Notes under the pieces: model-generated | Database searches by the model: none | What the model was told of the DNA's origin: nothing | The model's input: only the letters and a program-made list of their open reading frames with translations | Made by a program: the position numbers and the translations under genes | Part shown: positions 58,525-64,000 of the stretch, piece after piece | How the letters are laid out: every line of letters begins with the position of its first letter | Position numbering within the stretch: position 1 is the stretch's first letter | NCBI GenBank assembly: GCA_035079385.1 | Contig: JAVHKY010000054.1 | Span: forward strand, 7,107,501 to 7,171,500 | DNA: 64,000 nucleotides | Direction of reading: 5' to 3' | Source: Aspidiotus rigidus | Taxonomy: Eukaryota; Arthropoda; Insecta; Hemiptera; Diaspididae

Positions 58525-59130
58525 TATTAGCCTTAAAAAATTTTCCTCAATCCTACACAGAGCCTTCAGCCCCAGTTCCCTTCCTCGCAAAATTTTTAAA
58601 TCCTCACCACTCAGCCCAAACTTTCCTATCATCAAGCTTAGATAACCCTCTCCACAGCTTGAAAGTCAACCCCAATTGACATGGATAGGTCTTTCAAGTT
58701 TTTTCACATAAAATATGTATCGCAGTGATGAAATCAGGGCTGGACTTTGACCATACAACAGATACACCATGCATTGGCCATATAAGCGTGTACAACGCGT
58801 TGAACGGAAGACATGATAAGAAAATAAAGGGGAATGAAGGCAACGCGGGTGAACGCGCGGAGCAGTGAAACGCACCGTACACCTGCGCCGCTCATCAAAC
58901 TTGTCAACAAGGTTCAGTCCCCCTTATTTTCTTATGTGTATTCTTATCATGTCCTCCGTTCAAAGATTCATTACTATGCTCGGTCTATCTGTTGTATGGT
59001 CTAAGGACCTGGATGACATCACTTAACTGTTCAGTTTCAGGGTTAGAGGTGATGATGTCACAGGTTGATGACGTTACTACGTTTTGGAGTGAGGGGTCAC
59101 AGAGTGATGACGCCACCAAGTTTTTGATAC
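58525..59130. other. No gene; repeat-like flanks
   Basis: Short frames without motifs. TGATGACGTTAC and TGATGACGCCACC near 59070-59115 are diverged forms of the TGACGTCA repeats seen elsewhere. Confidence 0.3.
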
Positions 59131-59138
59131 AGAATGAA

Positions 59139-59912
59139 TCTAATATATAAAGCGGAAAGTTTGTCTGTCTGTTTGTCCTTTTATAACTCGACAACCGCTG
59201 TACCTATCGACTTGAAATCTTCGCCACATATTCGTATTATTCCAGAATAAATTTTAAATCATAAATGAAAATTTTAGTTCCCATAGAAAAAAAGTTCTTA
59301 TTGAAAATTGTGTGCCCTCGCTGTACACGTCACTTGACATAATTGGATTCCCCGAAGAAGGGTAACTACACGCAACTGTCTACTGTATTTCTCTCCTACC
59401 CTCACATCCTGTATTCTTGAGAACCGGATTTTACCTTCTGAATTGCAGCACGTTAGAGGTATGTTCTTTTTATTTTCTTAACGGTACCACCGGAAGTAGG
59501 GAAATCTTAGAATATTTGTCTCACTGTCTGTAGAAACGTGACTGTGACAACGATGATATGTTTGTATGCCTGTTATTTGAACGCTTTTATCTATTGACGT
59601 GCAGTATTTTTTGAAAGTCTTATTTTTATTCGGGTGAAGTTCTAGATAAATTTCAACGTTCTGACTCCTTCTGGATGTAGTAATGAGCGAAAAACTAAAT
59701 GGTAAAAAACAATAAATTCCGACGTAGTAAAACTGCTTCTCACTCTACACGTTGTTCCAAATGTTTGAACGCGTTAAGCCTCACAGTTCTAAAAATTCAA
59801 TTATTGTATACCTGACACGAATTTTACTCATTTATATGAAAAATTGAAGAGAACAAAAATTGTAGCCCCTGTAATTTCCTTTCAAATGAGTCTAATTTCA
59901 GATTCACATATG

Positions 59913-59990
<78 letters not shown>

Positions 59991-60174
59991 TGTGTGTGTG
60001 TGTGTGTTCTGTCCATCCATTTCCTTAATCATTACGACTGGTAAAATATTGAATTTTCCTGTAATACAGCCTTTCCCTGTCAAGTTAGCTCTTACCGTTG
60101 AAATCCAAATATTTACAAAACACAGATATCTACTCAACACACAGCTGGTGGTCAGGCGCGCCGCCAACCGCTAG
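59139..60174 (+). mobile_element. Non-autonomous Helitron, apparently complete
   Basis: It starts TCTAATATATAAAGCGGAAA with TTTGTCTGTCTGTTTGTCC close behind, the usual 5' pattern of arthropod Helitrons. It ends CAGGCGCGCCGCCAACCG then CTAG, with the GGCGCGCC palindrome about 11 bp before CTAG. It is inserted between A (59138) and T (60175) without duplication, as Helitrons do. It carries a (GA)n(TG)n microsatellite and no Rep/helicase. Confidence 0.65.
59916..60007. repeat. (GA)n(TG)n compound microsatellite
   Basis: About 36 GA units followed by about nine TG units lie inside the Helitron. Open frames across it are artefacts of the repeat. Confidence 0.95.
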
Positions 60175-60350
60175 TAATACATATAAAGCAGAAAGTTAGT
60201 CTATTTGTTTGTTTGTCCTCTTATAACTCGAGAACCATTGAACTGATCGTTTTCAAACTTTCAGGATTTATCTGTGTTGTTCAGGAATAACTTTTAGGCC
60301 ATAAATGAAAATTTTAGCAAGGCTGGCCAACGACCACGTCCGCGAAGGAA
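60175..60350 (+). mobile_element. 5' part of a second Helitron copy, head-to-tail
   Basis: Immediately after CTAG|T comes TAATACATATAAAGCAGAAA and TTTGTTTGTCCTCTTATAAC, matching the 5' end of the first copy, and CATAAATGAAAATTTTAG is shared about 130 bp in. The leading TC is not preserved and no 3' terminus was found. Confidence 0.5.
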
Positions 60351-60689
60351 AATTTTTTCTGTGGGTAGGCAATAAAAATCTGTAATTTTGTTCCTATACA
60401 AATGTACACTAGCGCTCCTACATGTTTGTTCCTGTAATAATAGGTGTCCGCGGGCATCCATCCATGCTACAAATCACCCGGGCGCCTATTGCGGGTGAAG
60501 GGATGATGACATTTCTATGATTAGGAGGATAATGTCAGGGGTTTATAACGTCACAAAAGTTTATATGTCTTCAAGTTAAGGGCGATGACGTCGCAAAAGT
60601 GTACATCTTAAATGAGTAATAATACACTTAATTAACATAATTATTCAAATAATACAAATTGAGACACTTGATATGGAGAAAGAATGATA

Positions 60690-61092
60690 ATCCTCTTCGT
60701 TCACGCCTACGTCGCAGCATCGTTGTATTCAAAATAATTTCGAGATTTGTGATCGATGGTGCTTAGGGAAAGTAAACAAACTTTTTTTACATGGACTTTT
60801 CCATAAGAAGAAAAATTGAATTCGATCATTTGGGGCTCATATTTGAATAGAAGAATAAAGTGAGAAACGAAAAATACATTCTCAAATACTTGAGGTCTTC
60901 CAGATCTTGATTATCAACGTTGAATTTCTTATTTATTTCTCATTTTGAAATACTAACACATGATCGAAATGTTCCCTGTGTATTCTTATAATGTTCTAAG
61001 CACCATCGCATGATACTATCGCAGAATATCGCGCACTATCGATCAAAATTGCTCGATGTTAGCAGTTAGTGACGTCACGTGAACGAAGAGGA
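60690..61092. mobile_element. About 400-bp terminal-inverted-repeat element
   Basis: The left end ATCCTCTTCGTTCACG is the complement of the right end CGTGAACGAAGAGGAT. A second inner inverted pair (CGATGGTGCTTAG / CTAAGCACCATCG) follows. It contains TGACGTCA at 61070. Diverged internal sequence is also present at 2920-3140. It is non-coding. Confidence 0.6.
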
Positions 61093-61248
61093 TAAAGAAC
61101 AAGCAAGACAGAATATCCATGAACGTATATTTTTCCGATTTACCGAACTCTATAGTTCATAGAAGTGTTCATTTTTACGTAAAAATATTTTTCGTTGATA
61201 TTCCAAGGAAATTTTTTCATGTCTTCTCATCCTTAAATTCCTTTCTTC

Positions 61249-61297
61249 TTCAAGTTCTTGAATATCTACAGTCAACCTTCAAAAGTATTTCCAAGTC
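61249..61297 (+). repeat. Left copy of a roughly 49-bp target-site duplication
   Basis: TCAAGTTCTTGAATATCTAC, then AGTCAACCTTCAAAAG and TATTTCCAAGTCC. It recurs with about four differences at 62446-62495, on the other side of the retrotransposon. Confidence 0.8.
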
Positions 61298-62445
61298 CAC
61301 GATTGATCATTTGCATGTAGTAAATCAGCTGATTGAAAAATCTACCGAGAGGGGAAGGAAAACATACCTAGCATTCATACATTACACGAAAAGTGTTTGA
61401 TACGGTTAATTATAGATATATGCTAAATTCCCTAAAAAGGCAGGGAACCCCCAAATGATATACGGACATTATAGAAGACATGTATATAAAAACATTAAAA
61501 CTAGAGTAATAACAGACAGGACTGGGGATTACTTCGAGGTGCATAAAACAGGGTGATCCTTTATCATCTCTTATATTTATAGCTGCACTGGAGGAAATTT
61601 TTAAGCAGCTCAAATGGGATAATAAAGGAGTAAATATAAATGGGCAAAATTTAAATCATCTAAGATTTGCGGACGACATAGTCCTTGTAGCAAAAAGTAT
61701 GGAAGAATTGGAAGGTATGATAAAGGAATTAGACCAAAAGGGGAAAAGGCAGGTCTAAGGATAAACATTGAAAAAACAAAGATTCTATCAGATGGAAAAG
61801 AGAAAAGAGGGATAGAAATTGATGGGCGACTTATTGAGTTGGCAAATGATGTAATATACCTAGGGCAATTAATAATTATGAGTAGCAAAACAGATGAAGA
61901 GGTGGGTAGGAGGATCGCACTAGCCTGGAAGAAATACTGGTCCTTAAAAAGGGTAGTCATTCAAAGGTCCATTCAGAAACACCTATAAAAGTGGAATTCT
62001 GAATAGCTGTGTATTACCTACTTTGGCATACGGAGCTCAGACCTGGACCATAACAAAGAAATTGGGGAAAAAAAGGGTAACAACTAACTCAATGCTGCGG
62101 TCAATGACGAATGTCAGAAGGAGAGGCAGGATGTCGAGAATTTATTCACGAAATAAGGAAAAGATAGTGGGACTGGGCTGGAAATGTCGCCAGAATAAGG
62201 AATGAGAGATGGACTGCAAAAATAACAAGCTAGTTTCAGTGGGCAAAAAACAAAATGGGAGGATGGGATAACCAAATTTATTAGGAATAAATATTACGAA
62301 AGAGTGGCGACGGACAGGATTGAATGGTCGAGGTTGAGCGAGGCCTATGCCCAGAATATGGGCCTATAATAATTATAATTTGAGTCGTAAGTACAGTTTC
62401 TATTTATAGTTTTTAATTAATAAAGGCTATTTATTATTATTATTA
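61298..62445 (+). mobile_element. 5'-truncated non-LTR retrotransposon (reverse transcriptase 3' half)
   Basis: Translated in pieces it gives TGDYFEVHKTG, FIAALEEIFKQLKWDNKGVN, LNHLRFADDIVLVAKSMEEL, GLRINIEKTKIL and VIYLGQLI. FADD is the catalytic motif of the reverse transcriptase. The order and spacing (ALEEIF, LRFADDIVL, YLGQ) are those of insect RTE-like/jockey-related polymerases. Stops and frameshifts near 61400, 61550, 61740 and 61985 make it inactive. The 3' end has a TTATTATTATTATTA tail. The endonuclease relic at 13-14 kb has the style expected of the same element group. Confidence 0.75.
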
Positions 62446-62495
62446 TTCAAGTTCTTGAATATCTACAGTCGACCTTCAAAAATTTTTCCAAGTTC
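62446..62495 (+). repeat. Right copy of the roughly 49-bp target-site duplication
   Basis: TCAAGTTCTTGAATATCTAC, then AGTCGACCTTCAAAAATTT and TTCCAAGTTCC. It follows the TTA-repeat tail of the retrotransposon directly. Confidence 0.8.
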
Positions 62496-62499
62496 CTAA

Positions 62500-64000
62500 A
62501 TAAGACACAGCCTGCGCCCCCAGTATCAACAATTTGGCGGACAGCGGACATTAAAAACAAAAACAAAAAAAAATACAACAGAAATTTTTTGTAAAAATTG
62601 GTTGAGTATGTCTGAAAACTTCCTTAAATAATCCGTAAACGAAATTTGAAATGAGAGATGTACAAGTAGTCGAGGGAAGTAAATTTAGTAAAACGGTAAA
62701 AATTTCAAAGAGAGAGAGAAAAAAAAAAAAAAATTATATTTTGTTACAAGCGTTAACTAGGAATGATAACATTTCTTCAGTAACTACAATGCATATTTTG
62801 TACTCTAGGCGACGTAGACGTTACTGTACAGTTTGCGAACTTAATTTAAAATTCAAACTCGCGCAGGTATCATGCGAGGTCGCTGATCTCCGAAAATACG
62901 TTGATTTATTTTTCTGTACCACATGGAGGAAGTATACAGGTACCAAGTTTGAAAAAGTAATGCTACTTGAAAATCGGCGAAGTGCGAAGTAAATAATGTA
63001 CTGAATGCATTACGTAGTTAAGTATACAAACTGTTGACTAAAATAAAGGATTTTTATGAAACATGATTCCAGCAAGGAAAGAACAAAATTCAGAAATATA
63101 GATCGAAATAGTGGCGCTCATAAATTCTGTCCTCAATTTTTTGTCGAGCCATAATTTTCGAACAATTAACGAGTCAAATTTTCCAAATGATTGAATTGTA
63201 TAGCTGACATTTCAGGTCAGCATACTTACTAGGTACGATATACTATTTTTAAAATTATAATTTAGGTTACCTTCGAAACATTTCACTTGGTGAGACATTA
63301 CGGATACATTGATTCAATTTCTCAGTCACCCCGACATTTAGATTTATAATTTTATGTTCTATATCTACTGAACACAAAACAAAAGAAAGATTCTATCACA
63401 ACCATGATCGACTTGCGCTTCTCAACAGGCGAAGAAGTACGGTCTCATACGGAGAATTTATGGACAGAGAAACGACGGATATATTTCGTCAACATGAACG
63501 CCGACGAATTTTTGTTTCAATTTTTTGGAGTCACTTTTCTCATTACCATTTAAAAACGTGCCTTATCTTCTTTCAATAGTAACACTTTTTTTCTTTTTTA
63601 CGACAGACTTTACATGGCTAAACTTATCTAAAGCGATGGTCAACAGAAATTACTCATACCAATAACAATCCACCGTCGCTTAAAAAGTGGGCGCTAAAAG
63701 CTGAATTTATTTTTAAACATTTTATCACTGCATTCATTCAATAGGTCGTATGGAGTAATACAGATATGGACGTAATAAAGTTCATTTTGTTGCACGACAA
63801 CGAAAAATTTTGGACAATTTTCAATAACTTTTTTAGCAGTTAAGGGAAAATACAGCCCCGTCTAGAGTATTCAGAAGACAAAGAACTACATTTTTTTCTC
63901 AATCAATCAACTTTCAATTACGATTTTGTACGGACACGTAGTTCATGATTCGTGGAGTTCTGGAAGACACGCATTATTGTGAATGGAAGTATGTGGGAAA
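62500..64000. other. No recognisable gene
   Basis: A 113-codon plus frame at 62651-62992 has a CTVC pair but no recognisable domain. I do not call it. The remainder is AT-rich with no motif. Confidence 0.3.

Noticed and set aside
59844..60167. Frames across the GA/TG microsatellite
   Set aside because: Simple-sequence translation (RERERE or SLSLSL).
62651..62992. 113-codon plus-strand frame with a CTVC pair
   Set aside because: No recognisable domain, low-complexity lysine run, no splice or promoter support.

Overview
This is AT-rich (about one third GC by eye) eukaryotic DNA, most likely an insect or other arthropod. It has no operons or dense reading frames. It does have spliced-exon signals, poly(A)-tailed retrotransposon relics, hAT, MULE, Helitron and Penelope relics, and many short foldback elements. 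The clearest host gene is the first coding exon of a cap'n'collar (cnc, NFE2L1/Nrf1-like) transcription factor on the minus strand at 53941..54381, preceded by a 5'UTR exon. No other cnc exon is recognisable to its left, so most of the window may lie in or beyond a very large, transposon-filled cnc intron.

Other host-like coding sequence is sparse. A 322-codon single-exon plus-strand frame at 16623..17591 has a CPRC motif and a downstream AATAAA, and I do not recognise it. A plus-strand exon at 43194..43345 carries cysteine-type leucine-rich repeats resembling SKP2/F-box-LRR proteins and ends at a consensus GTAAGT donor. A possible terminal exon lies at 53625..53741. A CpG-rich possible first exon lies near 6442.

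The dominant component is a dispersed modular element family. Its parts are a short palindromic end (ACAGGGAACCTGT or GCGGGGAACCCGC), a head module H, a variable array of roughly 45-bp minisatellite units containing CTCGAG and TATATATGATAGGAGGGGGA, and a tail module M or a hairpin (CCATTGCAG..CTGCAATGG) followed by CATCTAATTTT. The architecture resembles DINE-1/Helentron-type non-autonomous elements. Copies or clusters lie at about 3.7-4.1, 10.7-11.3, 18.8-19.1, 21.05-22.2, 22.9-23.05, 25.0-29.2, 33.7-35.1 and 56.3-58.5 kb.

Other layers, left to right: foldback elements at 1.5 and 2.7 kb; RNase H and C-terminal non-LTR relics at 3.3-4.5 kb; a repeat cluster at 8.6-10.2 kb; a non-LTR ORF1/endonuclease relic split by a pogo-like element at 12.3-14.1 kb; a MULE SWIM-finger relic at 19.4 kb; a hAT element with transposase remnants and a nested retroposon end at 20.0-20.9 kb; a TA-flanked foldback with a nested element at 26.8-27.7 kb; an endonuclease scrap at 30.9 kb; a Penelope GIY-YIG relic at 32.6-33.0 kb; a 1.3-kb tandem duplication whose junction was hit by a 5'-truncated RNase H-bearing retrotransposon at 37.4-41.4 kb; a hAT-type element with a perfect 8-bp target duplication at 41.4 kb; foldbacks at 43.4-44.1 kb; a second Penelope-like relic at 45.8-46.2 kb; a complete-looking non-autonomous Helitron at 59.1-60.2 kb; and a 5'-truncated retrotransposon with an unusually long target duplication at 61.2-62.5 kb.

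The parts do not form a pathway. The window is a record of transposon amplification, nesting and local duplication around a few host exons. All family assignments come from reading motifs, without database searches.
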